Origin: an uncultured Collinsella sp.
GTDB taxonomy: Bacteria > Actinomycetota > Coriobacteriia > Coriobacteriales > Coriobacteriaceae
Assembly (NCBI GenBank): GCA_900542085.1
Contig: UQMK01000042.1
Coordinates: 1 to 12,353, forward strand
Length of the DNA stretch: 12,353 nucleotides
Direction of reading: 5' to 3'
The position numbers were made by a program, and so were the translations under genes. Of the stretch, positions 12,088 to 12,353 are shown piece by piece (the stretch's first letter is position 1; the number at the start of each line of letters is the position of its first letter). The notes beneath the pieces were generated by a model. That model did no database searches. It was given only the letters and a program-made list of their open reading frames with translations, and was not told the origin of the DNA.

Positions 12088-12352
12088 CTGCCCTCCCGTC
12101 CTCGAAGCGGCAGAACCAGGCCAGAAGGACGGTGGCGGCTGCCAGGGCGAGCACGAGGCCAGCGAGCGCAGTCGTGAGGAGAGGGCCCGCCGCGCGTGCG
12201 GCGTCGATGAAGGCCTCCACCCCGAGCGACCCCAGGCGCGCGGGCCAGGCGAGCGGCACCCAGCTCAGGGGCGTTGCCAGGGCACCGGTGAGCTCGCCGG
12301 TCATGAGGCCGTGCGCAAGTCCGCCCACTGAGAAGAACGCGAGGAGCATCCC
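12080..12352 (-). CDS. ABC transporter permease, C-terminal part (5' end beyond window); lantibiotic-immunity type suspected
   Basis: 90 codons of the C-terminus, open to the right edge. It shows a helix around FFSVGGLAHGLM, a conserved-looking TPLSWVPLAWPARLGSL segment, a last helix LLTTALAGLVLALAAATVLL and a short charged tail. The W-P-x-R-L segment recalls MutE/EpiE-type permeases of lantibiotic immunity transporters. The company of a response regulator and kinase fits too. The family assignment is moderate because most of the protein is outside. Confidence 0.6.
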   Translation of the reverse strand, partial: GMLLAFFSVGGLAHGLMTGELTGALATPLSWVPLAWPARLGSLGVEAFIDAARAAGPLLTTALAGLVLALAAATVLLAWFCRFEDGRADE

Positions 12353-12353
12353 C

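Overview
The window looks like an accessory stretch of a high-GC Gram-positive chromosome. Codon use, the coaBC/tRNA setting, Flp-type pilin and BspA-like LRR remnants suggest a Coriobacteriia organism (Collinsella/Olsenella-like), but no marker gene settles this. Ordinary GC-rich sequence at the left (coaBC, tRNA-Pro) and very GC-rich sequence at the right (two-component/ABC operon) enclose about 8 kb of mixed, often AT-richer DNA full of broken genes, hairpins and repeats.

Left (1-1380, + strand): the 3' bulk of coaBC (coenzyme A synthesis), then tRNA-Pro(GGG) with its own promoter and a perfect terminator. The accessory material begins right after the tRNA, a common place for integration. 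1381-1803 holds no credible gene but several dyads.

Surface-protein remnants (1804-3148, - strand): a gene joining an Flp/Tad-type prepilin N-terminus to a DUF6273-like, C-type-lectin-like C-terminus, ending in a terminator. Its leader is interrupted by an in-frame TAG inside a 45-bp imperfect palindrome carrying a run of ten C (G on the coding strand). Upstream lies the orphan C-terminus of a BspA-type leucine-rich-repeat protein.

Secreted-peptide cassette (3188-4413, + strand): a TlpA/thioredoxin-like protein with an internal TAA, a small exported Cys-containing protein with an internal TAG, and a 79-aa three-helix membrane protein. Facing it on the - strand are an exonuclease fragment (4426-4722) and a two-gene operon (4864-7108): a single-chain ABC transporter (membrane half fused to ATPase) and a membrane-anchored 142-aa protein. 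The layout resembles a bacteriocin/immunity region that is partly decayed, but this is inference.

Repeat region (7109-9560): no intact gene until a DUF1648 (SdpI-like) membrane protein at 8383-9009. That gene is flanked by two 177-bp direct repeats, 5 mismatches apart, each able to fold into a three-way-junction RNA. Around them lie a gene tail that kept its terminator, a 21-bp-stem hairpin and a cluster of GTCAGACATT dyads. A RelB-like antitoxin (9561-9755) follows with a palindromic operator but no toxin.

Right (9768-12353, - strand): a tight operon, transcribed right to left, of an ABC permease tail, a 62-aa membrane protein, an OmpR-type response regulator and a sensor histidine kinase. 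This arrangement is typical of lantibiotic/antimicrobial-peptide sensing and immunity. The operon starts beyond the right edge.
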